NCBI GenBank assembly: GCA_905215335.1
Contig: CAJMPQ010000005.1
Coordinates: forward strand, 88,130 to 152,129
Direction of reading: 5' to 3'
Length of the DNA: 64,000 nt
Source: an uncultured bacterium
GTDB taxonomy: Bacteria > Cyanobacteriota > Vampirovibrionia > Gastranaerophilales > Gastranaerophilaceae
Under the pieces are notes generated by a model. The model saw nothing but the letters and a program-made list of their open reading frames with translations. It did not search any database and was not told the DNA's origin. A program made the position numbers and the translations under genes. This document shows positions 17,368 through 28,773 of the stretch, piece after piece (positions within the stretch are counted from its first letter, which is position 1; every line of letters begins with the position of its first letter).

Positions 17368-17853
17368 CTACTTCAAATTAGAAACTGTTTCATCTTCTTT
17401 TTTTAGATCTGAAGTATTTTCTTTATTAATTGAAATAGGTGAAGATATACAAGATAAATCTTTTTCTGAAGATGAAAGTTTATTATTACTTTTTGAACTA
17501 TTTTCAAATTTATCAGCTTTTTGAATCATTTGATTAACTTTAGAAATTTGAGATTGAATTCTAGCTTTTTTCATAATCATATCCAACTCTCTATCAGATA
17601 ATTCAGGAGCCTCTTTAAAAGATACAGCTAAACCTTTTTTAGAAAGAATACAGTATGAAATTGCAACTATTGCCCATAGCAACACACCTTGTAACAAGTT
17701 TAATACTGGAAACATATATAAATTAACAAGATATTTATTCCAATAATGCATTGCAACAAATCCAGGGAAAATTACAAAACCAGCAAAAAGGCATACACCC
17801 ATAAACGCTGCTGTTATTAAACCTCTAAATCCATCTATTTGAATAATTTTCAT
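17368..17853 (-). CDS. Two-helix membrane protein, unknown function
   Basis: 161 aa. Two hydrophobic segments (GLITAAFMGVCLFAGFVIF and LNLLQGVLLWAIVAISYCIL) are joined by a short loop, followed by a Ser/Lys/Asn-rich cytoplasmic tail with a helical stretch (ELSDRELDMIMKKARIQSQI). It lies 19 nt from its neighbours on both sides in the ligA operon. Not recognised. Confidence 0.6.
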   Translation of the reverse strand: MKIIQIDGFRGLITAAFMGVCLFAGFVIFPGFVAMHYWNKYLVNLYMFPVLNLLQGVLLWAIVAISYCILSKKGLAVSFKEAPELSDRELDMIMKKARIQSQISKVNQMIQKADKFENSSKSNNKLSSSEKDLSCISSPISINKENTSDLKKEDETVSNLK

Positions 17854-17871
17854 ACTTTACCTTTTATCCTT

Positions 17872-19941
<2,070 letters not shown>

Positions 19942-20778
19942 TTACATAATCATTAAGAGTTCTCTAATAACTTTAGTAGCAACTGCAGTTGATGCTCCAC
20001 TAGCATCATAATCAGGCGCCAATTCAACTACATCTGCTCCAACTATATTAAATTCTTTTAAATACTTAAACCAGCCAACAAGCTCATTAAAACTCATACC
20101 ACCAACTTCCGGAGTTCCTGTTCCCGGCATGATTGAAGTATCCAAACAATCTAAATCAACTGTAATAAATATATTTTTATCTTTCAAAGAATCTAAATCT
20201 GAATACTTATGACATAAAGTATTATGTTTTGCCATAAAATCCCATTCTTCTTTCATTCCTGAACGAATACCAATTTGTTTGATATTTTCAGGTTTCACAA
20301 ATTTTGAAATATGTCTTATAACAGCACTATGAGACATTTCTTCGCCCATATACTCTTCACGCAAATCAGTATGAGCATCAAAATGCACAACTGCTAAATT
20401 ATCATAAAATTTTGATACTGCTTTTACTTCAGGAAGAGTAACCAAGTGTTCTCCTCCTATACCAAAAACCTTTTTACCATCTTTATAAATATCTTCTACA
20501 TTTTGTTCAATTTGTTCTAAAGTCTTATAAGTATTACCAAGAGGAAACTCTAAATCACCAGCATCATGAAAATTCACATCGCCTAATTCTTTATCAAAAT
20601 TTGGAGAATACTCTTCCAATCCCCAACTTGCCAATCGAATTTGTTCAGGTGCAAATCTTGATCCGGGTCTATATGATACCGTACCATCAAAAGGCATACC
20701 TAACATAACAATATCTGCTGTATTATAGTCTGGATTTTGTGCCATCCAAGTTCTGTCTAAAAATGGTCCTCTTAGCAT
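19942..20778 (-). CDS. speB: Agmatinase-family ureohydrolase
   Basis: 278 aa from the ATG at 20778, which has AAGGAG upstream; a longer frame to 20823 has no ribosome site. Mn-ligand motifs of the arginase/agmatinase family are complete: GIGGEHLVTLP, VVHFDAHTDLREE and ITVDLDCLDTS. It probably converts agmatine to putrescine and urea for polyamine synthesis, but related family members use guanidino substrates, so the substrate is inferred. Lies 21 nt upstream of ligA. Confidence 0.87.
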   Translation of the reverse strand: MLRGPFLDRTWMAQNPDYNTADIVMLGMPFDGTVSYRPGSRFAPEQIRLASWGLEEYSPNFDKELGDVNFHDAGDLEFPLGNTYKTLEQIEQNVEDIYKDGKKVFGIGGEHLVTLPEVKAVSKFYDNLAVVHFDAHTDLREEYMGEEMSHSAVIRHISKFVKPENIKQIGIRSGMKEEWDFMAKHNTLCHKYSDLDSLKDKNIFITVDLDCLDTSIMPGTGTPEVGGMSFNELVGWFKYLKEFNIVGADVVELAPDYDASGASTAVATKVIRELLMIM

Positions 20779-20831
20779 TTTATTTTTCTCCTTATAAATA
20801 TCCCTATAAAAACAATTATACAATAAAAATT

Positions 20832-21173
20832 TTATACATTTTTCAAGTGTTGAATTTTTAAATTTGGAAACATTACAATTCCTATAACATCTATTTGAAA
20901 ATCCTTAATATTGTGTTCTTGTACATAGGAATATACACCTGTTTTTATATTATTATATTTATTTTTTGTTATAGCTTCCAATGGTGAACCAAAGCCTTCA
21001 TTCTTTCTAGCTTTCACCTCTACAAAAACCATTTTCTTTTTTAGCTTGGCTATAATATCGATTTCACAAAATTTTGAAAAATGCACATTTCTGTCTACTA
21101 TCTCATACCCATTTTTTATAAGATACTCACATGCAATATCTTCGCCTTTATTACCAAATTCTCGATTATTCAT
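20832..21173 (-). CDS. YraN/UPF0102-family putative endonuclease
   Basis: 113 aa from the ATG at 21173, 1 nt after the queF stop. Nuclease-fold motifs of the UPF0102 family: NREFGNKGEDIACEYL, YEIVDRNVHFSKFCEIDIIA (catalytic Asp) and VFVEVKARKNEGFGSP (E-x-K). Family members are often found beside replication and cell-envelope genes; biochemical role uncertain. Tightly coupled to queF. Confidence 0.88.
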   Translation of the reverse strand: MNNREFGNKGEDIACEYLIKNGYEIVDRNVHFSKFCEIDIIAKLKKKMVFVEVKARKNEGFGSPLEAITKNKYNNIKTGVYSYVQEHNIKDFQIDVIGIVMFPNLKIQHLKNV

Positions 21174-21174
21174 A

Positions 21175-22074
21175 TTACTGTTTAATTCCGCATCTTGCAA
21201 ATGTCGATAAATCTATCAACTTATCAACTTCATCCGGCTCAAAATTTTTGCTCCAACGAGCTGGAGAAATATCTATTCCACCCCTTCTTGTATATAAAGC
21301 ACATACAAACAATTTATCATCTTCACCTAACAAATCATATAGTCTTTTATAAATCATCTCACAACACTCTTCATGAAAATGATACTCAGAACGAAAAGAT
21401 GTTAAATATTCAATTAAACTAGCTTCATCAACATGTTTACTTGATTCATAATAAATAAATGCGTCACCAAAATCCGGCTGATGGGTTACTCTACAATTAG
21501 AACGCAACGAATCAAATTTCAAACAATAAGATTTCTTTTCTAAAGTTTCTGAAAATTTTAACACTTCAGGAGCTTCTTTGAATTTAGTCATAGATAGAGA
21601 ATGTTCATCAACTAATTCAACGAGATTTTTATAATCTTCAAAAATTTCAACACGATTAGCATTATCATTTAAAAAATTAACTTTAACTACAGTTTGCAAT
21701 TTTTCACTTAAATCTTTTTCTATAGTTTGTTTACACCAATCAAGACATTCTACAATAGAATTTCCAACTCTAGTCATATTAAAAGAATTTAAATAAAGCT
21801 TTAAAGATTTAGATTCAACAAGAAACTCGTTATCACAATTATAACGAAGTTTTATAACTCTAGTTATCGGTAAACCATTATTACACATAACAGAAAATTC
21901 ATAAGCGTGCCAAACATCCCATCCAAAAAATGGTAAATCATCATTTTTAATACTATACTGCTTTCTATTTTCAAACCTTGGAACCGCAACCAAAAAAGAA
22001 GGATCATAGGATTGTGAACCTTCAACTTTCTTGCCCAATAAAGTTGATGCGATTTTATCTGTTGTTGAACTCAT
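21175..22074 (-). CDS. queF: NADPH-dependent 7-cyano-7-deazaguanine reductase
   Basis: Reduces preQ0 to preQ1 in queuosine synthesis, about 299 aa, the long two-domain (YqfC/E. coli-like) type. The substrate-binding motif is in FLVESKSLKLYLNSFN and the catalytic Cys in SNCRVTHQPDFGDAFIYY. The start at 22074 (MSSTTDKIAS) follows a weak TTGAGAAA site; an upstream ATG at 22098 is possible. No other queuosine genes are adjacent and no preQ1 riboswitch is seen upstream. Confidence 0.93.
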   Translation of the reverse strand: MSSTTDKIASTLLGKKVEGSQSYDPSFLVAVPRFENRKQYSIKNDDLPFFGWDVWHAYEFSVMCNNGLPITRVIKLRYNCDNEFLVESKSLKLYLNSFNMTRVGNSIVECLDWCKQTIEKDLSEKLQTVVKVNFLNDNANRVEIFEDYKNLVELVDEHSLSMTKFKEAPEVLKFSETLEKKSYCLKFDSLRSNCRVTHQPDFGDAFIYYESSKHVDEASLIEYLTSFRSEYHFHEECCEMIYKRLYDLLGEDDKLFVCALYTRRGGIDISPARWSKNFEPDEVDKLIDLSTFARCGIKQ

Positions 22075-22144
22075 ATTTCTCAATAATCTAAACCTCATTT
22101 TATATATCTGAATAAAAACAGTTTACAACAAAAGATATAAACAA

Positions 22145-22181
22145 AAAATAAGTCTGACAAATTTATGTCAGACTTATTTTA
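22145..22181. terminator. Terminator after symporter gene
   Basis: AAAATAAGTCTGACA and its complement form a 15-bp stem with T-rich flank, just beyond the symporter stop on the minus strand. Confidence 0.88.
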
Positions 22182-22199
22182 ACTAATATAAAAACTTTA

Positions 22200-23522
22200 C
22201 TAAGCTATTTCTTCATATTCAGCAGGATTATTCAACAAATCATAGTTGATTTCATTTTCATTATCCGCAATAGTTGCAGCAACAACAGCATCTGAAGTAA
22301 CATTTAATGTTGTTCTGAACATATCTGTAATTCTTTCAATAGTGAATAAGAAAGCAAATCCAGCAACCAATTGTTCAGGACTTAATCCCATACCATTCAA
22401 GATTAAAGCAATTGTAATCAAACCGCCGCCAGGAATACCTGCGCAAGTACTTGATGCGATAATCGCTAAAATTGCGATTTGAATAACCAAGAATGGAGTT
22501 AAATGAACTTGATAAGCTTGAGCTAAAAATATAACAGCAACAGTTTGAAGTAATGCAGTACCATCAAAGTTCAAAGTTGCACCTAATGGCAATACAAAAC
22601 TTGAAATTTTATGAGAAATACCTCTTTTTTCACAACAAGCAATTGTCAAAGGTAATGTTGCAGATGAACTAGCAGTACCAAACGCTACCATAGTAGCTTC
22701 AGCAATAGCTGAAAATAACATTGGTGCAGAAACTTTTGAAAAACATTTCAAGAATATTGGATAAACCATAAACATTTGAATACCAAAACCTACTAATAAA
22801 ACTAACAAGTATTTTGATATAGCGGCAAAAATATCAACACCAAAACTAGAAACAGCACTTGCTGTCAATGCAAACACACCTGGAGCTGCAAATAACATAA
22901 TCCAATCTGTAATTTTCATAGTAGCAGCAAATACAGATTCAAAGAATGATACGATTGGTCTATTAACATCACCAACTTTAGCCAATGCTAAAGCAAAAAG
23001 AACGATAAACAAGATGATAGGAACCATATTTCCTGTAGCAAAAGCTTCAACAGGATTATTAGGTATAAAACTTAGAAATAAGTTTAATATATTACCTTGT
23101 TGCTCTTGCATTGCAGAAGCAACTGAAGCCTGTACACCAGATGCAATATTTGCAGATATATAATTTGCAGCACCAGCTCCTGGTTTAACTATAAGAGCTA
23201 AAACACTACCTATAGTAACAGCAATTATGGTTAAAATACCATAATATAAAATCATTTTAGATCCAAATTTACCAAGTTGTTTATTATCCCCAACACTTGT
23301 AATCCCAATTATAATTGCAGAAACGACAAGCGGAATAACAACCATTTGAATCAATCTAATAAAAACTTGCCCTACAAAAACTAAAATATTCCCAACCAAC
23401 ACATTTGGATGAGAATGTAAAAATAGACCTATTAAAATACCGGCAATAATACCAAAAAAGATATGCCAATTTCTTTTGATACCAAGACCTAAAGCTATTA
23501 GGATCTGCATGTGAAGCTTCAT
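22200..23522 (-). CDS. Dicarboxylate/amino acid:cation symporter (DAACS family)
   Basis: 440 aa membrane protein of the GltP/DctA/SstT family. Motifs: the serine-rich hairpin GTASSSATLPLTIAC, ATLNFDGTALLQTVAVIFLAQ (NMDGT-like cation site) and the second hairpin SSTCAGIPGGGLITIALIL. Eight helices plus two hairpins are expected. It imports glutamate, aspartate or C4-dicarboxylates with Na+ or H+. If C4 acids, it could feed oxaloacetate to the decarboxylase at 3-6 kb; this link is inference. Codon use is relatively biased. Confidence 0.9.
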   Translation of the reverse strand: MKLHMQILIALGLGIKRNWHIFFGIIAGILIGLFLHSHPNVLVGNILVFVGQVFIRLIQMVVIPLVVSAIIIGITSVGDNKQLGKFGSKMILYYGILTIIAVTIGSVLALIVKPGAGAANYISANIASGVQASVASAMQEQQGNILNLFLSFIPNNPVEAFATGNMVPIILFIVLFALALAKVGDVNRPIVSFFESVFAATMKITDWIMLFAAPGVFALTASAVSSFGVDIFAAISKYLLVLLVGFGIQMFMVYPIFLKCFSKVSAPMLFSAIAEATMVAFGTASSSATLPLTIACCEKRGISHKISSFVLPLGATLNFDGTALLQTVAVIFLAQAYQVHLTPFLVIQIAILAIIASSTCAGIPGGGLITIALILNGMGLSPEQLVAGFAFLFTIERITDMFRTTLNVTSDAVVAATIADNENEINYDLLNNPAEYEEIA

Positions 23523-23653
23523 ATTTATCTATCCTCTTAATTCTTCTCTTACTGTACTCTACTACTATATAATGACTTGCCTATTATACAACTATTTCCC
23601 AAAAAATTCAAACATATAAACGAAAATAATATATATATACTATTAAATATATA

Positions 23654-23690
23654 AAAAAGGAAGAGAATTATATAAATTCTCTTCCTTTTA
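23654..23690 (-). terminator. Terminator after 216-aa secreted protein gene
   Basis: AAAAGGAAGAGAATT and its complement form a long stem with a T run on the minus strand, immediately after the stop codon region. Confidence 0.85.
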
Positions 23691-23694
23691 TCCG

Positions 23695-24327
23695 TTAAAA
23701 CCTATTTTTTACATGAATCTTCAAGGCCGGAAATATTTCGTTATCGTCACCATAGTGAGAAAAAACTATAGTTCCAGAATGAGAAACTTCAATTAACTGC
23801 TTTATATAAGTTGGATTTACTGAATGAGGTTTATAACTATATTTATAAAATGAATTATTCGTATCATTTAACAATAAGACCTTCTTTTTTCTAAAAAACT
23901 TTTTATCTAAAGTAATGGAATTATCCTTAAACTGAGAAATCTTAACTATTTGATAATCCGGATACAATTTATGAATTTCATCTTCTGTTAACAATACCGA
24001 TTTAAATTTATTATCTTCATAGACATATTTGAAGAATTTCAAATCATGACAATTTATACCAAATAATTCCCCATTATCAATAAAACTAACATTTACTTCA
24101 GGTCCTATAGCAAGTTTTCCATCATTATAATAGTATTCTTGAAAGCCACCAGATCCAATAAAGCTCTTATTTTTTAAGGTAATATCTTCATTTGAATTTT
24201 GAACACTTTCCCAAGATTTTGAAGATGGATTAAAATAAATCATCTCATTTTCTTTAATAAAATCATACGCAAAAGTTGCTGAAGAAGTCAGAAAACTCAC
24301 TAACAACACAAGAATAAACTTTTTCAT
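23695..24327 (-). CDS. Hypothetical secreted protein
   Basis: 210 aa from the ATG at 24327, preceded by AGGAGG. The signal peptide is MKKFILVLLVSFLTSSATFA, with cleavage before YDF. The mature protein is rich in aromatic residues and Lys, probably beta-rich (FIGSGGFQEYYYNDGKLAIG, SHSGTIVFSHYGDDNEIF). It stands as a single gene with its own promoter and terminator. No family recognised. Confidence 0.7.
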   Translation of the reverse strand: MKKFILVLLVSFLTSSATFAYDFIKENEMIYFNPSSKSWESVQNSNEDITLKNKSFIGSGGFQEYYYNDGKLAIGPEVNVSFIDNGELFGINCHDLKFFKYVYEDNKFKSVLLTEDEIHKLYPDYQIVKISQFKDNSITLDKKFFRKKKVLLLNDTNNSFYKYSYKPHSVNPTYIKQLIEVSHSGTIVFSHYGDDNEIFPALKIHVKNRF

Positions 24328-24354
24328 AACATAACCTCCTAACACAATGCAATG

Positions 24355-24382
24355 ATAATATTATAAAAAACACTAATGTCAA
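24355..24382 (-). promoter_or_regulatory. Predicted promoter of 216-aa-frame secreted protein gene
   Basis: Minus-strand TTGACA and TATTAT are separated by 16 nt, just after the tRNA terminator. Confidence 0.6.
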
Positions 24383-24386
24383 CAAC

Positions 24387-24414
24387 AAAAAAGAAGCCTT
24401 ACGACTTCTTTTTT
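24387..24414 (-). terminator. Terminator after tRNA-Leu
   Basis: Minus-strand stem AAGAAGTCGT/AAGGCTTCTT followed by a T run, 3 nt past the CCA end of the tRNA. Confidence 0.8.
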
Positions 24415-24416
24415 AG

Positions 24417-24500
24417 TGGTGGGCGTGAAGAGACTCGAACTCCCATGCCGAAGGCGCTAGATCCTAAGTCTAGTGCGTCTACCAATTTCGCCACACGCCC
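24417..24500 (-). tRNA. tRNA-Leu (anticodon UAG)
   Basis: On the minus strand GGGCGTG pairs with CACGCCC as the acceptor stem, followed by A and an encoded CCA. The D-arm region reads TGGCGAAATTGGTAGACGC, usual for class II tRNA-Leu. The anticodon stem CTAGA/TCTAG encloses the loop CTTAGGA, giving anticodon TAG. A short variable arm (CGCCTTCGGCA) and the T-loop GTTCGAGTC follow. It is a single-gene unit. Confidence 0.96.
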
Positions 24501-24642
24501 TTATTCATTTGTTATATGAGTAATTTATAATAAGCATAACTCATTGTCAAGATTAAAATTTATTATTTATTGATATTTTATCCGAATTCATATTATTTAT
24601 GCTAACATAATATACTACAGACTCTTGGAGGAATTAAGAACA

Positions 24643-25617
24643 GTGTTAGTACAAAATATAACCCCATATAATAAAATATCCATTCAAAACAAGAATAATA
24701 CAACAAATATAAACTCTAATAAATATGTATTTATAAAACCTCACCTATCTACAAACAATGATTGTTTTATAAAATCAAACAAAAACATAACCCCGAGTTT
24801 TCAAGGGAAATTTATACCTGACGAACTTATAATTACATATTTAAAAACAAAAAGTTATGAAACATCTATAAAGGGTTCAAAAAGACCATATCTAACGATT
24901 AATGATAACTTATCCAAAATCATTAAAAAGATACAAATAAAAATAAATAAAGAAGAATCTATTAATGCATTTGATATAAACCCTAAAAACTCTGATAAAT
25001 ATTTAATTTTTCTACATGGATTTTCGCAAAACATTACAAGTAATCAACCATTATATGAGTCTTTGGCAAAAACCCCATTTGGGATTTTAGCAATTGATTA
25101 TAGAGGCTACGGCTTAAATCCACATTCAAAACATATTTCAGAATCAGACATTATGCATGATATTCAAGCCTCAGCGAAATACTTAAAAGAAAAAGGAATA
25201 AACCATATTGGACTTGTTGGACACAGCTTTGGTGGATACATGGCTGCAAAGACTTCAAATATAAACAATTTCGATTTTCAAATTCTAGTTTCTCCAATGC
25301 TTTCTCTAGAATTTTGGTTAAATAACGTTTTAAAAAATCCTAAAAAATACAAATTAGAATCATTAATGATAAAGTATATCCCAAGATTTCGCGAACAATA
25401 TCCAAAAACGTTTGATATAGACAAACATATTACAGAAAATACTACACCTACATTTGTCGTTCACTCAAAAACTGACGGATACATTAGTACCAAAAGAGTA
25501 AACGAATTTGTAAATAAAATATTTAACAAAAAAGAATATTTTTTACTTCCAAAAGGTGGACATAGAATGGACGAAAATAAAATTAACCAAATTACAGAAA
25601 TCTTAAACGAATTGTAA
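24643..25617 (+). CDS. Alpha/beta-hydrolase with N-terminal SFxG tag
   Basis: 324 aa if started at GTG 24643, with GGAGG 11 nt upstream; TTG 24625 is an alternative. The first 60 residues are Asn/Lys-rich and contain NKNITPSFQGKFIPDE (SFQG at 52-55). From about residue 110 an alpha/beta-hydrolase fold is clear: LIFLHGFSQN (oxyanion region), ILAIDYRGYG, the nucleophile elbow LVGHSFGGYMAA, and a late KGGHRMDE His. The acid is probably the Asp in SKTDGYIS. Substrate unknown. It has no Sec signal peptide. Confidence 0.8.
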   Translation: MLVQNITPYNKISIQNKNNTTNINSNKYVFIKPHLSTNNDCFIKSNKNITPSFQGKFIPDELIITYLKTKSYETSIKGSKRPYLTINDNLSKIIKKIQIKINKEESINAFDINPKNSDKYLIFLHGFSQNITSNQPLYESLAKTPFGILAIDYRGYGLNPHSKHISESDIMHDIQASAKYLKEKGINHIGLVGHSFGGYMAAKTSNINNFDFQILVSPMLSLEFWLNNVLKNPKKYKLESLMIKYIPRFREQYPKTFDIDKHITENTTPTFVVHSKTDGYISTKRVNEFVNKIFNKKEYFLLPKGGHRMDENKINQITEILNEL

Positions 25618-25669
25618 ATTATACAAATTTATGCAATACTAAATATATTAAGGGGAGAGAATACGGGAT

Positions 25670-27487
25670 ATGGATTATAAATTAAAAGACACATTATCAA
25701 AAGATGCGTTCAGATACGGATATTTAGTAAATAAAATTTTTCCATTCATAAAACCACATATGGGAAGAATTGTTTTAAATATGATTTTAGCAATTCCACT
25801 AGGACTATTAGATGGTGTTGTAGCATTTGCACTAAAACCCTACATGGATTGTGTAATCAATGGAAAAACTTGGACAGTTGCAGGATTTACTATAGAACAA
25901 AACATGCTAGCTGCGGCTATCCCTTTTGGAATTATTTTATTTGCTGTTGTCCAAGGTTTGTTAAAGTATACAAACAACTATTTAACAGATTGGACAGGTA
26001 ACAAGATTTCAAACGCGTTAAAAGTTGAACTATTTAGAAAATTAACATCTTTAGATTCTAAATTTTATGATATAAATTCATCAGGTTTAGTACTAACCCG
26101 ATTTTTAACAGACCCGGAAACAGCCTCTAAAAATATAATTAACACAATAAAAAGTTTCATTATGACAATATTTGGCATAGTAGGACTTGTTGGAGTTTTA
26201 TTATATAACTCTTGGAAACTTGCCATTATTGGAGTTGGTATAATGGCAATTGCAATCACTCCAGTTACTCTTATAAGAAAAAAGATTAAAAAAGTTTCTA
26301 ATGCAACCATGGTTGTTGGCGGAGATATGACAACAAATTTCAATGAAACATTTGCCGGCAACAAAATAATGACAGCTTATAATTTGCAAAAATTACAAAA
26401 CTCAAAATTTGAACACCAAATAAAAGAACAATTTGACCTGACAATTTCTCTAACCAAAAGAGTTGGTTGGATGTCGCCAATAATGTATTTTATCTGTTCT
26501 ATAGGTATTGCCCTTGTAATGTTTTATGGAAACCACTTAATTATAAGCGGACAAATGACAGCCGGAAGTTTTGCGTCATTTGTTACTTCATTACTTCTAT
26601 TATACAAACCTGTTAAAGATTTAGGCAGAACTCTTACAGATTTACAAACAACATTTGTTGCATTAGGCCGTGTATTTGAATTATTTGACCTCGTTCCACA
26701 TATTAAAAATAAAGAAAATGCAATTAAATTAAAAGGACTACAATCATCAATTGATTTTGAAAACGTTGAATTTGAATACGAAGAAAATGTACCAGTACTT
26801 AAAGATTTCACATTACACATAAACAAAGGAGAAACAATAGCTCTAGTAGGAAACTCTGGTGGAGGTAAAAGTACAACTGTTAACCTATTACCAAGATTTT
26901 ATGATGTAAAAAAAGGTGCAATAAAATTTGACGGCATTGATATTAGAGATTTAGAATTAGATTCACTTAGAGATAATATCTCGTTTGTATTCCAAGATAA
27001 CTTCCTATTCTCAGGCACAATAAAAGAAAATATTCTAATGGGTAAAGAAAATGCAACAGATGAAGAAATCAATGAAGTTATAAAAATGGCTCATCTTGAT
27101 GAATTCTTAATGACCCTAGATAATGGCATTAACACTTATGTAGGAGAAAGAGGGGCTTCACTATCAGGCGGGCAAAGACAAAGAGTTGCAATAGCTAGAG
27201 CAATGATTAAAAATGCTCCAATTGTAATTCTAGATGAAGCAACTTCAGCACTTGATAATGAGTCAGAAGCTATTGTTCAAAAAGCTCTAGATAACTTAAT
27301 GAAAAATAAAACAGTATTTGTAATTGCTCATAGACTTTCAACTATCAATAATGCAGATAGAATCGCAGTCATAAATGAAGGAGAACTTGTAGAACTAGGA
27401 ACTCACGCAGAACTTATGAACATTCCTGACGGTAATTATAAACACTTATACGAAATGCAATTTAAACATCAAGAGGCTACTGTATAA
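25670..27487 (+). CDS. ABC transporter, fused permease-ATPase (MsbA/lipid exporter type)
   Basis: 605 aa half-transporter: six N-terminal helices (residues about 30-320), then an ATPase domain with Walker A GNSGGGKST, Q-loop FQDNFLFSGTI, signature LSGGQRQRVAIARAM, Walker B IVILDEATSALD and the H-loop IAHRLST. It resembles MsbA-like exporters of lipid A or other lipids in Gram-negatives; the substrate is inferred. An AAGGGGAGAG ribosome site precedes the ATG. Its stop overlaps the next start (TAATG). Confidence 0.9.
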   Translation: MDYKLKDTLSKDAFRYGYLVNKIFPFIKPHMGRIVLNMILAIPLGLLDGVVAFALKPYMDCVINGKTWTVAGFTIEQNMLAAAIPFGIILFAVVQGLLKYTNNYLTDWTGNKISNALKVELFRKLTSLDSKFYDINSSGLVLTRFLTDPETASKNIINTIKSFIMTIFGIVGLVGVLLYNSWKLAIIGVGIMAIAITPVTLIRKKIKKVSNATMVVGGDMTTNFNETFAGNKIMTAYNLQKLQNSKFEHQIKEQFDLTISLTKRVGWMSPIMYFICSIGIALVMFYGNHLIISGQMTAGSFASFVTSLLLLYKPVKDLGRTLTDLQTTFVALGRVFELFDLVPHIKNKENAIKLKGLQSSIDFENVEFEYEENVPVLKDFTLHINKGETIALVGNSGGGKSTTVNLLPRFYDVKKGAIKFDGIDIRDLELDSLRDNISFVFQDNFLFSGTIKENILMGKENATDEEINEVIKMAHLDEFLMTLDNGINTYVGERGASLSGGQRQRVAIARAMIKNAPIVILDEATSALDNESEAIVQKALDNLMKNKTVFVIAHRLSTINNADRIAVINEGELVELGTHAELMNIPDGNYKHLYEMQFKHQEATV

Positions 27488-27831
27488 TGAAATCAATTAT
27501 TATAACAAAATGGATAGAACCATATAAATTATTAGAAAAAATAAAAGAATTCTACCAATATAAAGATTATACATTTGATGGAGTTTCCAAAAATATAGAA
27601 AAGAAAAAATTTTTCAAGGAATTGGAAAATTCAAAATTTGCCCTCGGGCTATACATGAAAAATGTTAACAAATACTATCTTTTTTCAAGAAATGATGAAT
27701 TTGATATTTGGGCTGTATTAACTGAGTATTTTGAATTCACTCAAAATGATTTCAAAACAACACAAGACCTTGAATTACCATTTAATATGGTAGATATGGG
27801 AAAAGCTGAAGCTGGAATTATTATTCCGTAA
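27487..27831 (+). CDS. Hypothetical cytoplasmic protein coupled to ABC exporter
   Basis: 114 aa, starting within the stop codon of the ABC transporter gene, so it is translationally coupled to it. It has mixed charged and aromatic composition (YYLFSRNDEFDIWAVLTEYF) and no membrane or signal segment. Family not recognised; the coupling suggests a linked role but does not show one. Confidence 0.65.
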   Translation: MKSIIITKWIEPYKLLEKIKEFYQYKDYTFDGVSKNIEKKKFFKELENSKFALGLYMKNVNKYYLFSRNDEFDIWAVLTEYFEFTQNDFKTTQDLELPFNMVDMGKAEAGIIIP

Positions 27832-27848
27832 CATTTTTATATAAATAA

Positions 27849-27879
27849 GCAATTTTCTCAATGAAAAATCCTTTATATA
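27849..27879 (+). promoter_or_regulatory. Shared GCAATT-19-TATATA element upstream of CHAP gene
   Basis: GCAATT at 27849-27854 is followed after exactly 19 nt by TATATA at 27874-27879, then GCATAGGGG. The same arrangement occurs upstream of six other genes in the window. Confidence 0.6.
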
Positions 27880-27909
27880 TGCATAGGGGAAATTATCGAG
27901 GAAAGAATA

Positions 27910-28773
27910 TTGCTGAATTTATTTAGTCCAATATCGTACAATAATATGGCTGTAAATCCAATTGTGTTTAACTATTTTATGGGAAACACTCAAGGTTTCA
28001 ACATTTATAACAATTTGAATAGTAATTTTATACCATTTAATATCTATTCAAATTATTCACCTTGGCAGTTTAACAATACTTATGGTGGAAACTTTAACAT
28101 ATTTACCACACCAAACATTTTTTATAATAACAATGACAAATTTAGATATAATGGGCCATACATAAATATATTTAAAATTGGGCGAGCTGAAACTTCACAA
28201 CCAACAAACAAAAAAGAAGCTATTAATACAGATAAAACATCCACCCAAACATCAACAAAAGATCCAAATAAAACTTCAGACCAGACATTACCTGAAACTC
28301 AAAAAACATCAAAAAGTAACTATATGGGTACAACCTTAGCAAAAAATGCAAAACAATACCTAGGTTATAATGAAACAGATGGTTCTTATCGCAAATTTTC
28401 AGATAGCGGAGAATGGTGCGCAGATTTTGTTTCATACGTGGTAAAAGAAACGTACCAAAACAAAGGTTTAACTCCTCCTGCTGGCTTTGGTAACCATAGA
28501 GTCGAAGAATTAAAACAATGGGGAATAAAAAACAACAAATACTTCTCTCTTGTAGATAAAGATAACAAAGCTAATGAAATAAAAAATAACATAAATATCG
28601 GAGATATACTAATATTACGAGAAAATGGTGCATCTCATACAGGATTTATATCTCGAATAAATCCTGACGGTTCATTTGAAGCTATCGAAGGTAATCGTTC
28701 AGACCAAGTTGCTATTGGTAGATACAAACCAGACAATCCTGAAATTAGCGGATTTATAAAATTGGCAAGTTAA
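27910..28773 (+). CDS. CHAP-domain amidase/peptidase-like protein
   Basis: 287 aa from a TTG start with GAGGAAAG upstream. The first 95 residues are Asn/Phe/Tyr-rich with no usual signal peptide; a Thr/Gln/Lys linker (96-135) follows. The C-terminal CHAP domain has catalytic Cys170 in SGEWCADFVSYV and the His in ENGASHTGFI, then FEAIEGN. Such domains cleave peptidoglycan peptides or amides. It carries the shared upstream element. Its 3' end overlaps convergent coaE by 20 nt. Confidence 0.8.
   Translation: MLNLFSPISYNNMAVNPIVFNYFMGNTQGFNIYNNLNSNFIPFNIYSNYSPWQFNNTYGGNFNIFTTPNIFYNNNDKFRYNGPYINIFKIGRAETSQPTNKKEAINTDKTSTQTSTKDPNKTSDQTLPETQKTSKSNYMGTTLAKNAKQYLGYNETDGSYRKFSDSGEWCADFVSYVVKETYQNKGLTPPAGFGNHRVEELKQWGIKNNKYFSLVDKDNKANEIKNNINIGDILILRENGASHTGFISRINPDGSFEAIEGNRSDQVAIGRYKPDNPEISGFIKLAS

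Noticed and set aside
22075..22199. preQ1 riboswitch before queF
   Set aside because: No preQ1 aptamer core is recognisable. The only structure is the terminator of the symporter gene.
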